Source of the DNA: Streptomyces sp. NBC_00250
GTDB lineage: Bacteria; Actinomycetota; Actinomycetes; Streptomycetales; Streptomycetaceae
Length of the DNA: 64,000 bases
NCBI RefSeq assembly: GCF_036192275.1
Contig: NZ_CP108088.1
Location: 992,001 to 1,056,000, forward strand
Direction of reading: 5' to 3'
Part shown: positions 11,610 to 21,370 of the stretch, in pieces
Numbering within the stretch: the first letter of the stretch is position 1
Layout: every line of letters begins with the position of its first letter
The notes under the pieces: model-generated
Told to the model about the DNA's origin: nothing
Database searches by the model: none
Seen by the model: only the letters and a program-made list of their open reading frames with translations
Translations under genes and position numbers: made by a program

Positions 11610-12379
11610 CCGCGCTCACCCCACACGCTCCGGACCAGCGTGGCCAGATCGGGAACGACCAGGTCGGCACCCTGCTCCCGCAGGAGGGCGGTGGTGCTCC
11701 GCAGCGGGGTGCGGTCGACGCCGACGACGAGACCGAAGCCGCCGCGACGTCCTGCCTCGACTCCGGCGAGTGCGTCCTCGGCGACTGCGGTCTCCTGGGC
11801 GCGGCTGCCCAGGAGAGCGGCCGCCCGCAGGAACAGCGCGGGATCCGGCTTGCCGGCGAGGCCGAGCCTGGCGGCGTCCGCGCCGTCCACGATCACCGTG
11901 AGGAGACCGGCGAGCCCGGCGGCGCCGATCAGCGTCCGGGCGTGCCGGGAGGCGGAGACGGCTGCGCACGGCACGCCCGCCGTGCGCAGAGCCGTGAGGG
12001 CGGGCCCTGCGTCGGCGAAGGCCGTGACGCCTTTCGTACGAAGCAGCTCGACGAACGCCCGTTCCTTGTGTGCCGCGACGGCCCAGACCGTGCCGTGACC
12101 GGGGGCGTCATGAGGATCTCCCGGTGGGAGGTGAAGGCCGCGGGCGGTGAGGAAGGCCGCGGCGCCGTCGTACCGGGACCTTCCGTCGACGAGTCGGCGG
12201 TACTCGGCGTCCGCGTCGAAGGGAGGCTGTGTCCCGTTGTCGGGCGCGAGGCGGTCGAGGCAGGCGTCGAAGGCGATCTTCCACGCCGCCGCGTGCACGA
12301 CGGCGGAGTCGAGCAGTACACCGTCGGTGTCGAGGACGACACTCTCCGGGGGCCGAGAGCCCGGGCCTCGGCCGTTCAT
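11606..12379 (-). CDS. HAD-family beta-phosphoglucomutase-like hydrolase
   Basis: A 257-residue HAD protein. Motif I is seen as VVLDTDGVLLDSAVVHAAAWK, with DTDGV where the family usually has DxDG. A helical cap follows. Motif II is VSASRH and motif III/IV is GKPDPALFLRAAALLGSRAQETAVAEDALAGVEAGRRGGFGLVVGVDR. This pattern fits the beta-phosphoglucomutase subfamily, which would convert the beta-glucose-1-phosphate released by an inverting GH65 phosphorylase; that coupling is inferred from the ATGA overlap with the GH65 gene. It starts at ATG 12379, overlapping the ADH stop by one base (TGATG). Confidence 0.83.
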   Translation of the reverse strand: MNGRGPGSRPPESVVLDTDGVLLDSAVVHAAAWKIAFDACLDRLAPDNGTQPPFDADAEYRRLVDGRSRYDGAAAFLTARGLHLPPGDPHDAPGHGTVWAVAAHKERAFVELLRTKGVTAFADAGPALTALRTAGVPCAAVSASRHARTLIGAAGLAGLLTVIVDGADAARLGLAGKPDPALFLRAAALLGSRAQETAVAEDALAGVEAGRRGGFGLVVGVDRTPLRSTTALLREQGADLVVPDLATLVRSVWGERG

Positions 12380-13458
12380 CAGGCCGCCGACGTGTCGGGG
12401 AGGCTCACGACCGTGTGCTGCGGGCCGCCCAGCGCGACCTTGATGGCGCCGGTCTCGGCCGCGCGACCGAAGACGTCGTACGCCTCCTCCATCTCCCCCA
12501 GTTCGAACCGGTGGGTGAGCAGTGCTGCCGACGGCAGCCGCCCCGAGGCCATCATGCGCAGCAGCATGGGTGTGGACGACGTGTCCACGAGGCCGGTGGT
12601 GATCGTGACGTCCTTGATCCACAGGTCTTCGAGGTGAAGGGTCGCGGGCTTGCCGTGGACTCCGATGTTCGCGACTCTGCCGCCTGGTCGGACCATGCGC
12701 GTGCACATCTCGAACGCTTCCGGGACACCGACGGCCTCCATGACGACGTCGGCGCCGAGGCCGTCGGTGAGATCCGCGACGAGTTGTTCGGGTCCTTCCC
12801 CGGCGTTCACGGTGGCGTCCGCTCCGAGGGCGCGGGCGGCGCTCAGCCGGGACTCGGCGAGGTCGACGGCGACGATGCGGCCGGGACTGTAGAGGCCCGC
12901 CGTGATGACGGCGGCGAGGCCGATGGGGCCCGCGCCGACCACGACCACCGTGTCGGAGGGGTGCACCGCACCGTTCAGGACCCCGACCTCGTAGGCGGTG
13001 GGGAAGATGTCGGCGAGCAGGACGGCGTCGAAGTCGTCGATCGCCTCCGGTAGCGGGTGGACCGACAGGTCGGCGAAGGGCACCCGGACGTACTCGGCCT
13101 GGGTGCCGTCGACGGTGTGGCCGAGGATCCAGCCGCCTCCGCCCCGGCACTGCCCGTAACGGCTCTCACGGCAGAAGCGGCACCTTCCGCAGGCCGTGAT
13201 GCAGGAGACCAGGACCCGGTCCCCCGGTCGTACCGTGCGGACGTCGCCCCCGGTCTCCACCACCGTGCCGACCGCCTCGTGTCCCAGGACCCGGCCGGGC
13301 GTCACCTCGGGGACGTCGCCCTTCAGGATGTGCAGGTCCGTGCCGCAGATGGTGACGGCGTCGACCCGGACGATCGCGTCGGCGGGATCCTCGACGACCG
13401 GGTCGGGCATGTCCTGCCAGGCGATTCGCCCCGGTCCCTGGAAGACGAGTGCCTTCAT
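12379..13458 (-). CDS. Zinc-dependent medium-chain alcohol dehydrogenase
   Basis: A 359-residue MDR-superfamily dehydrogenase. The catalytic zinc ligands are in [11 protein letters not shown] and GHEAVG. A structural-zinc lobe is present ([15 protein letters not shown]), as is the Rossmann motif [14 protein letters not shown] for NAD(P). It is the first gene of a leftward operon with the HAD and GH65 genes. S. coelicolor has a similar alcohol dehydrogenase in its OsdR cluster. Reduction of an aldehyde to regenerate NAD+ under low oxygen is a plausible role, but the substrate is unknown. A perfect-arm palindrome at 13535-13548 lies 77 bp upstream and is shared with the divergent beta-CASP gene. 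Confidence 0.87.
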   Translation of the reverse strand: MKALVFQGPGRIAWQDMPDPVVEDPADAIVRVDAVTICGTDLHILKGDVPEVTPGRVLGHEAVGTVVETGGDVRTVRPGDRVLVSCITACGRCRFCRESRYGQCRGGGGWILGHTVDGTQAEYVRVPFADLSVHPLPEAIDDFDAVLLADIFPTAYEVGVLNGAVHPSDTVVVVGAGPIGLAAVITAGLYSPGRIVAVDLAESRLSAARALGADATVNAGEGPEQLVADLTDGLGADVVMEAVGVPEAFEMCTRMVRPGGRVANIGVHGKPATLHLEDLWIKDVTITTGLVDTSSTPMLLRMMASGRLPSAALLTHRFELGEMEEAYDVFGRAAETGAIKVALGGPQHTVVSLPDTSAA

Positions 13459-13534
13459 GGCGCCCACCCACTTCCTGTCGCACGTCGCTGCGGTCCTCGT
13501 CCACCAGGCTGCGTCCGGCACTCGGGCGACGCAT

Positions 13535-13569
13535 GGGCCGGTCGGCCCCCCGATGTGCCCGTACGGACT
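13535..13569. promoter_or_regulatory. DosR/OsdR-like box between ADH operon and beta-CASP gene
   Basis: GGGCCGGTCGGCCC at 13535-13548 is a near-perfect palindrome. A weaker one, TGCCCGTACGGACT at 13556-13569 with a CCGTACGG centre, follows with centres 21 bp apart. The first lies 77 bp from the leftward ADH start and 87 bp from the rightward start at 13635, so it could serve both. Confidence 0.6.
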
Positions 13570-13634
13570 CTCGGGGCGTGCCGGGTCAGGATGCGAGGGT
13601 GGAGACCGGTACACGTTCCGAAGGAGGGACGGCC

Positions 13635-15062
13635 ATGTCCGAGGCAGCCCCGAATCCCGCTCCCACGCCCCCGCGGCCGGCCCTGCTGAGTTTCCTGGGT
13701 GGCGTGGGGACGGTCACCGGCAGCAAGTTCCTGGTCGAGAGCGACCATGCGCGGATCCTCCTCGACTGCGGTCTCTTCCAGGGTTTCGCGAAGCTGCGGC
13801 ACCGCAACTGGGAGCGGTTCGCCCGCGACGCGGCGGACGTGGACGCCGTGGTCGTCACCCATGCCCACCTGGACCACTGCGGCTATCTGCCCCGCCTGGT
13901 GCGGCAGGGCTTCCGGGGGCCGATCCTGACCAGCGCCCACACCGCCCGGCTCGCCGGGATCGTGCTGCGCGACAGCGCGCGGCTCCAGATGGAGGCCGCC
14001 CGGCACGCCAACGCACACGGCTGGTCCAAGCACCGCCCGGCCAAACCGCTCTACGACGACTCGGACGTCGAGAAGACCCTCGCGTTCTTCGACCCCGTGG
14101 CCGTCGGCGAGGACGTGGAGATCATGGCCGGCACCCGGCTCACACTCCACCACGGCGGGCACATCCTCGGCTCGGCATGGGCCCACCTCACGCTGGAGGA
14201 CGGCCACACCCTGGCCACCTCCGGTGACCTGGGCCGCCCAGGTCACCCACTGCTGCTGCCGCCGGAGCCGTTCTCGGGCGCCGACGTACTCCTCATGGAG
14301 TCCACCTACGGCGACCGCCACCACGACCAGGAGTCCGCCCGGTCGGAGTTCGCCGCCGTCATCGCCCGCGCCCTCGCGCGGAACGGCACCGTCGTCATCC
14401 CGGCCTTCGCGATCGACCGGACCGAGGTCGTCCTGCACGAACTGGGCCGCCTGCGCGACACGGGCGTTCTGCCCCGCTCGGTACCCGTGTACGTGGACAG
14501 CCCCATGGCCCTCGCCGCGCTGGACGTCTACCGGGACGCCGTACGCGAGCACTCCGCCGAGCTGCGGCCCGAGATCCTCGCGCGTGGAGAGGGCGCGCTG
14601 AGCCCGGAACCGTTCCTCGCGGCGCGCACCGTCCAGGAGTCCATCGACATCAACAGCACGCACGGACCCGCCGTGATCGTCTCCTCGGCCGGCATGGCCA
14701 CCGGCGGCCGGGTCCTGCACCACCTCCACCGCCTTCTCCCCGATCCGCGCAACGCCGTGGTCGTGGTCGGCTTCGCGGCGGCCGGCACCAGGGCGCGAGA
14801 CCTGGCTGACGGAGCCCGGACGCTCAAGATGTTCGGCGAGTACGTGCCCGTACGGGCCGAGATCGCCGACGTGCCCCACTTCTCGGCCCATGCCGACGCC
14901 GGACAGATCATCGACTGGCTCCGCGGCGCTCCTCCCCCGCACACCACCTACCTGGTCCACGGCGAGCCGACGACGTCCGAGGCGCTGCGCGATCGCATCG
15001 ACCGCGAACTGGGCTGGACGGCCGTCGTACCCCGCTCCGGGGAGGCCGTCCTGGTCCGCTGA
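13635..15062 (+). CDS. Metallo-beta-lactamase/beta-CASP hydrolase (CPSF/RNase J-like)
   Basis: A 475-residue protein. The MBL core shows [13 protein letters not shown], the metal motif [14 protein letters not shown] (HxHxDH), later H ligands ([17 protein letters not shown]) and the beta-CASP insert ending with [27 protein letters not shown] and the C-terminal [11 protein letters not shown] and YLVHGEP histidines. The family includes archaeal and bacterial CPSF-like ribonucleases, so an RNA substrate is likely but unproven. AAGGAGG precedes the ATG. A CBS-BON gene follows after 85 bp, probably in the same transcript. Confidence 0.87.
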   Translation: MSEAAPNPAPTPPRPALLSFLGGVGTVTGSKFLVESDHARILLDCGLFQGFAKLRHRNWERFARDAADVDAVVVTHAHLDHCGYLPRLVRQGFRGPILTSAHTARLAGIVLRDSARLQMEAARHANAHGWSKHRPAKPLYDDSDVEKTLAFFDPVAVGEDVEIMAGTRLTLHHGGHILGSAWAHLTLEDGHTLATSGDLGRPGHPLLLPPEPFSGADVLLMESTYGDRHHDQESARSEFAAVIARALARNGTVVIPAFAIDRTEVVLHELGRLRDTGVLPRSVPVYVDSPMALAALDVYRDAVREHSAELRPEILARGEGALSPEPFLAARTVQESIDINSTHGPAVIVSSAGMATGGRVLHHLHRLLPDPRNAVVVVGFAAAGTRARDLADGARTLKMFGEYVPVRAEIADVPHFSAHADAGQIIDWLRGAPPPHTTYLVHGEPTTSEALRDRIDRELGWTAVVPRSGEAVLVR

Positions 15063-15147
15063 GGGCTGTGACCTGCCCGGCCCCATCTGGGCGCCGCAGC
15101 CGTTGCGACAGCGCCCGCCCGCCGATGCCTCAGGGAAGGAAAGAGCG

Positions 15148-15801
15148 ATGACACCTCAGCCGTTCACCGTCGCCGACGTGATGACCAAGAAAGTCGTCGC
15201 CGTCCTGCCCGGCGCGGAGTTCAAGGAGATCGTCGCCGCCATGGAGCGGTGGAAGGTGACGGCCGTCCCCGTCGTCGAGGGCGAGGGCCGCGTCGTCGGG
15301 GTGGTCTCCGAGGCGGACCTGCTCCTGAAGGAGGAGTTCCACGATCACCGCCTCGGTCTCGTCGAGCAGATGCGACGGCTCGACGCCACGGCCAAGGCGG
15401 GGTCGCGCCGGGCCGAGGACCTGATGACCTCGCCCGCCGTCACCGTCGCTCCCGGGGCGTCCCTGCCCCGGGCCGCCCGCCTCATGGCCGCGCATCGCGT
15501 GAAGCGGCTGCCGGTCGTCGACGCGAGCGGCACCATCCAGGGGATCGTGAGCCGGTCCGATCTCCTCAAGGTCTTCCTCCGCCCTGACGAGGATCTCGCC
15601 GCCGACGTGCGCCGCGACGTGGTCGAGCACCTGTTCCCGCTCTCCCGGCACCGGGTCGACGTGCGTGTCGACGCCGGGGTCGTGACGCTGTCCGGCGAGG
15701 TCCGCGACAGCGCGCTCGTCCCGCTCGCCGCCCGCCTGGCCCGCGCCGTCGAAGGCGTGGTGGACGTACGGTGCGAGCTCACCACCTTCGTCGAGGCGTA
15801 G
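15148..15801 (+). CDS. CBS-BON domain protein
   Basis: A 217-residue paralogue: CBS motif 1 ([50 protein letters not shown]), CBS motif 2 ([55 protein letters not shown]) and a BON domain (VDVRVDAGVVTLSGEVRDSALVPL ... GVVDVRCEL). It starts at ATG 15148 behind GGAAGGA. It is close in sequence to the partial protein at 1-408, which suggests a local duplication. No palindrome lies in the 85 bp upstream, so expression probably comes from the beta-CASP promoter. Confidence 0.87.
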   Translation: MTPQPFTVADVMTKKVVAVLPGAEFKEIVAAMERWKVTAVPVVEGEGRVVGVVSEADLLLKEEFHDHRLGLVEQMRRLDATAKAGSRRAEDLMTSPAVTVAPGASLPRAARLMAAHRVKRLPVVDASGTIQGIVSRSDLLKVFLRPDEDLAADVRRDVVEHLFPLSRHRVDVRVDAGVVTLSGEVRDSALVPLAARLARAVEGVVDVRCELTTFVEA

Positions 15802-15854
15802 CCATGTCCGGCCCTTCCGGTGCAGGTCACGCGTCCGCCGTGCATGCTCGAAGC

Positions 15855-16150
15855 ATGTCCCAGGTCACCAGTACCGACCTGTACGAGGTCACGATGGCCC
15901 TCTCTTACCTGCGGGAGGACATGCGGGCACCGGCCGCGTTCAGCCTCTTCGTCCGCGACCTCCCCCGGGCCGCGGATTCCTGGTCGCGGCGGGGCTCGAA
16001 CCGGCTCTCGACTACCTTTCCCGGTTCCGGGTGGGCCGCTCCGACGTCCTGGAGTTCGCCGAGGCGCTGCGTCGCCCCGTCGAGGACCTGGAACCGCTGC
16101 ACGGCCTCGGCGACATCGCGCCGACCTCCGGATGGCTGCGCGTACTCGCC
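15855..16150 (+). pseudogene. Nicotinate phosphoribosyltransferase (pncB2-like) N-terminal remnant
   Basis: The stretch encodes the first ~90 residues of a nicotinate phosphoribosyltransferase: MSQVTSTDLYEVTMALSYLRE ... AFSLFVRDLP in one frame, then after a one-base loss near 15969 PGRGFLVAAGLEPALDYLSRFRVGRSDVLEFAEALRRPVEDLEPL in the next frame. Homology ends near 16120; the intact enzyme is about 430 residues. The gene is therefore frameshifted and truncated. M. tuberculosis pncB2 (Rv0573c) is a DosR-regulon member in NAD salvage, so this looks like a lost regulon gene. The next gene's palindrome lies within or just beyond the remnant. Confidence 0.78.
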
Positions 16151-16157
16151 CCCCCAG

Positions 16158-16171
16158 GGACCGGACGGCCC
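16158..16171. promoter_or_regulatory. DosR/OsdR-like box for CBS-BON/DUF4389 unit
   Basis: GGACCGGACGGCCC at 16158-16171 lies 71 bp before the CBS-BON start at 16242. A half-conserved copy, GGACCGGTCGAACG at 16209-16222, lies only 20 bp before that start and may be a second weak site. Confidence 0.5.
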
Positions 16172-16241
16172 TCCCCAGGACGGGGACAGCGGGCGATCCT
16201 GAAAGAGGGGACCGGTCGAACGCGCGAGAAGGTGACGAGCG

Positions 16242-16847
16242 ATGAGGCACCGCAGCGTCGCGGATCTGATGACCCCCACGGCCGTCAGCGTCGTTCCAGG
16301 CACGACGTTCAAGGAGATCGCACGGCTGCTGAACGAGTTCGACATCACCGCGGTGTGCGTGGTGGACGAGTCGAACCGGCCACTGGGCGTGGTCTCGGAG
16401 GCGGACCTGGTACGCCGCCGTACCGCCGGGGCCGTGCTCGACACCGCGGGCGCACTCATGTCGAGCCCCGCCGTCGTCGCCCGACCCGATTGGAGCGTGG
16501 TGCGGGCCGCCCGTGTGATGGACCGGGCCAGCGTCAAGCGCCTGCCCGTGGTCGACGACGACGGGCGCCTCGTGGGTGTGCTCAGCCGCAGCGACCTCGT
16601 CCAGCTCTTCCTGCGCCGGGACCGGGCGATCCAGGAGGAGATCGTCGAAGACGTGGTCACCCACACCTTGAGACTGAGCCCGTCGGCCCTCTCGGTGGAG
16701 GTCGACGACGGCCGGGTCACCCTCAGTGGCACGGTCCGCCGCCGCAGCCTCGTGCCGGTGCTCCTCAGGCTCTGCAACAGCGTCGATGGTGTCGTGGGGG
16801 TCGTCGACCGGCTCAGGTACGAAGACGACGACCTGTCGAGGAAGTGA
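16242..16847 (+). CDS. CBS-BON domain protein
   Basis: A 201-residue paralogue with a shorter CBS linker than its neighbours. CBS1 is [53 protein letters not shown]2 is ALMSSPAVVARPDWSVVRAARVMDRASVKRLPVVDDDGRLVGVLSRSDLVQLFLR; BON is LSVEVDDGRVTLSGTVRRRSLVPVLLRLCNSVDGVVGVVDRL. It starts at ATG 16242 behind GAGAAGG. The DUF4389 membrane gene begins five bases after its stop, so the two are a transcription unit; the CBS protein may control or dock to that membrane partner. Confidence 0.87.
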   Translation: MRHRSVADLMTPTAVSVVPGTTFKEIARLLNEFDITAVCVVDESNRPLGVVSEADLVRRRTAGAVLDTAGALMSSPAVVARPDWSVVRAARVMDRASVKRLPVVDDDGRLVGVLSRSDLVQLFLRRDRAIQEEIVEDVVTHTLRLSPSALSVEVDDGRVTLSGTVRRRSLVPVLLRLCNSVDGVVGVVDRLRYEDDDLSRK

Positions 16848-16852
16848 CGATC

Positions 16853-17512
16853 ATGGACACCCCTGGCGCCCCGCAAAGTCCCGTGGCGGTCTCCGCCGAA
16901 CTCGACAGCCGGCTGTCCCGCTGGCTGTGGTTGGTCAAGTGGATCCTGGCGATCCCGCACTGGATCGTGCTGTGCTTTCTCTGGATCGCCTTCTTCGTCG
17001 TCAGCGTGATCGCGTTCTTCGCGATCCTCTTCACCGAGCGGTTCCCACGGGGTCTGTTCGACTTCAACCTCGGCGTGCTCCGCTGGTCCTGGCGCGTCTC
17101 GTACTACTCGTACGGCGCACTCGGCACCGACCGCTACCCGCCCTTCAGCCTCGGACCCGAGCCTGACTACCCGGCCCGGCTCGACATCGCCTACCCGGAG
17201 CGGCTGTCCCGCTCGATGGTCCTGGTCAAGTGGTGGCTGCTCGCCATCCCCCACTACCTCGTGATCGCCTTCTTCACCAGCGGCGTGCACGCGGGATGGT
17301 GGAGCGGCGGCCTGATCACCCTGCTCACGATCATCGCGGGCTTCGCCGTGGCCTTCACCGAACGGTATCCGCGCGACCTGTTCTCCCTGATCGTCGGCCT
17401 GAACCGCTGGGTCCTGCGTGTCGCCGCCTACGCGAGCCTCATGACGGACGCCTACCCGCCCTTCCGCCTCGACCAGGGCGGTCACGAACCGGGGACGGCC
17501 GACGTCCGCTGA
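16853..17512 (+). CDS. DUF4389 integral membrane protein
   Basis: A 219-residue membrane protein made of two DUF4389 repeats: [53 protein letters not shown] and [26 protein letters not shown] ... [23 protein letters not shown]. Each repeat gives about two transmembrane helices and ends with an R-W-x-x-R-V-x-x-Y segment followed by YPPF. The function of the family is unknown. It follows the CBS-BON gene by five bases and overlaps the convergent ATPase 3' end by 31 bp. Confidence 0.83.
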   Translation: MDTPGAPQSPVAVSAELDSRLSRWLWLVKWILAIPHWIVLCFLWIAFFVVSVIAFFAILFTERFPRGLFDFNLGVLRWSWRVSYYSYGALGTDRYPPFSLGPEPDYPARLDIAYPERLSRSMVLVKWWLLAIPHYLVIAFFTSGVHAGWWSGGLITLLTIIAGFAVAFTERYPRDLFSLIVGLNRWVLRVAAYASLMTDAYPPFRLDQGGHEPGTADVR

Positions 17513-20238
17513 CGGCGCCGCCTGGCGCGCCGCAGCTCGTCCGTGCCCCACACCAGCACCGGGAACGTCGCGACGAGCAGGACGACGTCCAGAGGAAGGG
17601 CGGCCGTGCCGAAGAGGTGCTGGAGCGGGGGCGCGTAGACGAGGGCGGCCGTGAAGACGAGCTCGAAGGCAATGCCGGCGAGCAGCAGCGGATTCGAGAA
17701 CACCCCGATGTCGCGCAGCGCCGCGTGGTCGGTGCGGGCCGCGAACGCCGTGCCGACCTGGCAGGTGACGATGCCAGCGAAGGTGGCCGTGGTGGCCGTC
17801 ACGTAGGCGTGGTGCAAGGGACTGCCGGTACCCGTGGGGTCGCCGGGCTGCCAGCCCGCGCGCCACAGCACGTAGAAGTAGCCCGCCATGACGAGGACCG
17901 CGGACGTGAGCCCCAGGTACCCCCAGCTCCGTATCAGCATGTCGCGGGAGATCACGCCCTGGTGGCGCGGCCGCGGGGGCCGCTGCATGATGCCGGGCTC
18001 GGAGCGTTCCCGGCCGAGGGCCAGGGCGGGCAGGGTCTCGGTGCCGAGGTCGATGGCGAGGATCTGCAGCACGGTGAGGGGAAGCGGTACCGTGCCGGCG
18101 GAGAGCGCGAAGACGAGGAAGGGAACGATCTCCGGCGTCGCGTGGGCGAAGATGTAGACGATGAACTTGCGTACGTTGTCGTAGACGCGGCGCCCGGCTT
18201 CGACCGCGGTCACGATGGTGGCGAAGTCGTCGTCGGTGAGCACCATCGCGGCGGCCTCCCGGGCCACGTCGGTGCCGGAGCGTCCCATGGCCACTCCGAT
18301 ATGGGCGCGGTGCAGCGCGGGGGCGTCGTTGACGCCGTCACCCGTCATGGCGACGATCCGGCCGTGCTCCCGCAGGGTGTCCGCCACCTTGAGCTTCGTC
18401 TCGGGCGAGGACCGGGCGAAGACGATCTCGTCGTCGCCTTCCACGAGGAGCCGGTCCAGCTCGTCGTCGCCCAGCGACTCCGACGCCGCGACCACGTGCA
18501 GACGGGGCACTCCGATGCCGACCTCCCGCGCGACGGCCGCGGCGGTGGCACCGTTGTCGCCCGTCACGACGTGTACCCGGATCCCGGCCTCGTGGCAGCG
18601 GCGGACAGCCTCCGCCACCTCGGGGCGCGGCGGGTCGTACAGCCCGACAAGCCCGAGCAGGGTCAACCCCGACTCCGCGTCCTGGCGGTGTGACGGCAGC
18701 TCCGCGCCACTCGGCACGTCGCGTACGGCGACGGCCAGGACCCGCATGCCGTCCCGGGCCAGCTCCTCGGCCGCCGCGCGGGCCGAGTCCGCCGCGGTTC
18801 CGGGCAGGAGGCGGTCCAGCACCGCCTCGGGCGCTCCCTTGACCACGATCCGCGTGGGGCCCTGCGTCTCCCCGCCCCACGTCTCTCCGCCCTGCGTCTC
18901 TCCGCCCTGCGTCTCCCCGCCCTGCACGACCGACATCAGGCGCAGCCGCGGATCGAAGCGGAACAGCGCCCGCCGTCCCGCGTCGCGCCGACCCAGGTCC
19001 AGCGGAGCCCCGTGGTCGGCGGCCCCGGCGACGAGGGCGGCCTCGGTGGGGTCGCCGTGCAGTTCGCCGTCGGCTTCTCGCGTGACCGTGGTGCACAGGG
19101 CGCCCGCCCTCGCCAGGTCCTCCGCCCAGGGGCCCGGCTCCGACCCGTGGTCGACCGTCCACAGCGCCCTGAGACGCATGCTGTTGCGGGTGAGTGTGCC
19201 GGTCTTGTCTGTGCAGATGACACTCGTGGAACCGAGGGTCTCCACGGCACTGAGCCGTTTGACCAGGGCACCCCGGCGGGCGAGGGCTCGAACGCCGACG
19301 GCCAGGGCCAGCGTGATCGTCGGAAGGAGTCCCTCCGGGACGTTGGCGACGAGCAGCCCGATGGCGAACGTCAGGGAGTCGGTGACCGGAAGCCCGACCG
19401 CCACCCCGAGGACGAGAAACACGACACCCATGCCGGTCGCGACGCCGGCGATGAGCCACGCGACCCGCTTGACCTGCCGTTCCAGAGGGCTCGCCTCACG
19501 CCGCGTCCGCTGGCTGAGCGCGGCGATCCGGCCGAGTTCGGTGTGGTTTCCGGTGGCGAACACGATGGCGCGGGCCTGCCCCTCGACACAGGTCGTCCCG
19601 CTGAAGACGAGGTTCGGCTCCTCGAGCAGCGGGGCGCCGAGGATCCCGGCTGAGGCGATCCGTTCAGCCGGCACGGACTCGCCCGTGAGCATCGACAGGT
19701 CGACCTCGACCCCGCCCTCGGTGACATGCGCGTCGGCGGGGACCTTGTCGCCCTCGTCCAGGAGGATCAGATCGCCCGGCACGAGGTCACGGGCCTCTAC
19801 GACGTGGGGCTGCCCGTCGCGTACGGCCAGGGCGTGCTCGGGCAGATAGCGGGCGAGCGTCTCCACCGCCCGCTCCGCTTGATGTTCCTGGAGCAGGGCG
19901 AAACCCGCGTTGACGGCGATGACCGCGAGGATCGCCCAACCAAGGACCGCCAGGTCCGCGACGAAGGCGAGGGCGGCGGCAGCCCACAGCAGTAGGGCCA
20001 GGGGGTGAATCAGCTGCCCGACCAGCTCGCGCACGAAGGAGGAGCGCGCTCTTCGCCGTACCTCGTTCGGTCCGTGGACGGCGAGGCGCCGGGCAGCCTC
20101 GCGGGCCGAGAGACCATCCGGGCCCGTGGCGAGCTCACGACGCAGCCGGGGCAGCGGTTCACTGGGGTCGAAGGGCAGCGCGGGGGTGGAGGAAGCGGTC
20201 CGCTCCGGTCCGGCGCGGCTGCCGGCACGGTCAGTCAT
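17482..20238 (-). CDS. P-type cation-transporting ATPase (P2 type)
   Basis: A 918-residue pump with GPNEV at the N-terminus, TGES (about 185-188), the NVPEGLLPT membrane motif (about 300-308), DKTGTLT (D344), KGAPE, TGD and [38 protein letters not shown] resembles Na+/K+- and Ca2+-type P2 pumps. The nucleotide domain has an unusual run of four QGGET-type repeats. I chose ATG 20238, with AGGGG six bases before it, over a GTG at 20253. The gene overlaps the Rv1733c-like gene by 8 bp and is the last of four genes beginning with Hsp20. The ion is not decidable. Confidence 0.88.
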   Translation of the reverse strand: MTDRAGSRAGPERTASSTPALPFDPSEPLPRLRRELATGPDGLSAREAARRLAVHGPNEVRRRARSSFVRELVGQLIHPLALLLWAAAALAFVADLAVLGWAILAVIAVNAGFALLQEHQAERAVETLARYLPEHALAVRDGQPHVVEARDLVPGDLILLDEGDKVPADAHVTEGGVEVDLSMLTGESVPAERIASAGILGAPLLEEPNLVFSGTTCVEGQARAIVFATGNHTELGRIAALSQRTRREASPLERQVKRVAWLIAGVATGMGVVFLVLGVAVGLPVTDSLTFAIGLLVANVPEGLLPTITLALAVGVRALARRGALVKRLSAVETLGSTSVICTDKTGTLTRNSMRLRALWTVDHGSEPGPWAEDLARAGALCTTVTREADGELHGDPTEAALVAGAADHGAPLDLGRRDAGRRALFRFDPRLRLMSVVQGGETQGGETQGGETWGGETQGPTRIVVKGAPEAVLDRLLPGTAADSARAAAEELARDGMRVLAVAVRDVPSGAELPSHRQDAESGLTLLGLVGLYDPPRPEVAEAVRRCHEAGIRVHVVTGDNGATAAAVAREVGIGVPRLHVVAASESLGDDELDRLLVEGDDEIVFARSSPETKLKVADTLREHGRIVAMTGDGVNDAPALHRAHIGVAMGRSGTDVAREAAAMVLTDDDFATIVTAVEAGRRVYDNVRKFIVYIFAHATPEIVPFLVFALSAGTVPLPLTVLQILAIDLGTETLPALALGRERSEPGIMQRPPRPRHQGVISRDMLIRSWGYLGLTSAVLVMAGYFYVLWRAGWQPGDPTGTGSPLHHAYVTATTATFAGIVTCQVGTAFAARTDHAALRDIGVFSNPLLLAGIAFELVFTAALVYAPPLQHLFGTAALPLDVVLLVATFPVLVWGTDELRRARRRRQRTSAVPGS
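18866..18925 (-). repeat. Four tandem 15-bp repeats inside the ATPase gene
   Basis: Four copies of gtctcYccgccctgc (one ends in ccac) run without gap, each adding GGETQ or GGETW to the protein. The unit is a multiple of three, so copy-number change would not break the frame. It falls in the nucleotide-binding domain between RLRLMSVVQ and [11 protein letters not shown], where related pumps have a short turn. Confidence 0.9.
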
Positions 20239-20818
20239 CGTCGTCCCCTGCACCGCTGCCCCGGTGGAGTCGGCCGGACCATACGGGTTCCACCTGCTCC
20301 CACTCGCGTTCCCAGCCTGCGAGCCGGTGGCCTTCGGTCCGCCGCCGTACGAGGAGGACGACGGCGACGCCTGCCACCCCGACCACGCCCGCCGCCCCCG
20401 TACCGCCCGCCAGGGAGGTAAACGCGCGGTCCGCGGAACTGCCCGGTGGCCGGGCGGGGGACCCTGCGTCGTCCACCCAGATCGTCACGGCGCGTCCCTC
20501 CGGCGTCCGGGACGGGACGTGGATGTTCCCGGACCGGCGGACGTTCTCGGGCTGTTCCCACACCGCCGGAGCGACGGCCTGCGCCTTGGAGCCGTACCGG
20601 GTGGCGACGGGCGGGTCCTTCGCCGGCCCGGTGGTGGTCGCGGTCACCTGATGTCGGTGCGCGGCGAGTTCACGGTCGGTCGTGGATCCCGCCGACCACA
20701 GGCTCCCGGCGGCCACAGCACCGCAGATCACAGCGATCAACAGCACGAAGATCAGGGCGGCGCGCCTCGCGGGTCTCCTGGGCGGGGTGGTCCCGCTCCC
20801 CGACTCCTGGTGGAGCAT
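20231..20818 (-). CDS. Rv1733c-family membrane protein
   Basis: A 195-residue protein with two membrane helices: [22 protein letters not shown] (about 20-42) and [17 protein letters not shown] (about 143-160). The region between them would be extracytoplasmic and includes the family-type segment [11 protein letters not shown] ... [16 protein letters not shown] (here [18 protein letters not shown]). The tail [15 protein letters not shown] is typical of actinobacterial Rv1733c homologues. Rv1733c is a DosR-regulon membrane antigen of unknown function. The gene sits between a flavodoxin gene (gap 48 bp) and the ATPase (8-bp overlap). Confidence 0.82.
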   Translation of the reverse strand: MLHQESGSGTTPPRRPARRAALIFVLLIAVICGAVAAGSLWSAGSTTDRELAAHRHQVTATTTGPAKDPPVATRYGSKAQAVAPAVWEQPENVRRSGNIHVPSRTPEGRAVTIWVDDAGSPARPPGSSADRAFTSLAGGTGAAGVVGVAGVAVVLLVRRRTEGHRLAGWEREWEQVEPVWSGRLHRGSGAGDDDD

Positions 20819-20866
20819 GCCGAACCTCCCGTCGGGGTGGCCTCGCCCATCTGTCAGAGGCCCGAT

Positions 20867-21370
20867 TCAGTGGGTGGCGCCGAGTTCCGTTCCGATGTGG
20901 TGGGCCCATGCCCTGATCCGTTCCGGATTGCGGAAGTCGCCGCCCTTGCCCCGGCGCACCAGAGCGCGGGCGACCGGGCCCGGCGTCTCGGCGGTCACGG
21001 CGCCACCGAAGGTCATGTGCTCGCGAGCGCCGAGCCTCTTCATGCGCCGGGCGACTCCTCGCACGGGCGGGATGTCGTGCTGCTCCGCGGAACTGTCGAC
21101 GGGACCACTGCTGAACAGCCAAAGAGGCCGGTGCCTGAGCTGTTCGGCGTTGCGCCGGGCGCACCGTCGCGCCTTGCCGGTCCAGTGCCCGGCGTAGAGG
21201 GCTCCGCCGAGAACGACGCCGGCGTAGCCGCTCACGTCGGTGACGGTGTCGGCAGGCAGGACGACAGCGTCGAAGCCGTCGTCCCGAAGCGTCCGGCCGA
21301 TCTCTTCGGCGATACCGGCGGTCGCGCCGGCCTTGCTGCCATAGGCGACCAGGACACGCTTGGCGTTCAT
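20867..21370 (-). CDS. Flavodoxin-domain protein
   Basis: A 167-residue protein with the FMN phosphate-binding loop at the N-terminus (VLVAYGSKAGATAGIAEEIG), then GYAGVVLGGALYAGHWTG and LWLFSSGPV, the usual flavodoxin loops. This is the HemG/long-chain flavodoxin subgroup common in actinobacteria. It probably carries one or two electrons or acts as a menaquinone-linked protoporphyrinogen oxidase-like protein; no partner can be named. Its ATG overlaps the Hsp20 stop as ATGA. Confidence 0.82.
   Translation of the reverse strand: MNAKRVLVAYGSKAGATAGIAEEIGRTLRDDGFDAVVLPADTVTDVSGYAGVVLGGALYAGHWTGKARRCARRNAEQLRHRPLWLFSSGPVDSSAEQHDIPPVRGVARRMKRLGAREHMTFGGAVTAETPGPVARALVRRGKGGDFRNPERIRAWAHHIGTELGATH

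Noticed and set aside
15978..16025. Intact nicotinate phosphoribosyltransferase gene
   Set aside because: The reading frame shifts near 15969 and homology stops after about 90 residues, so only a relic remains.
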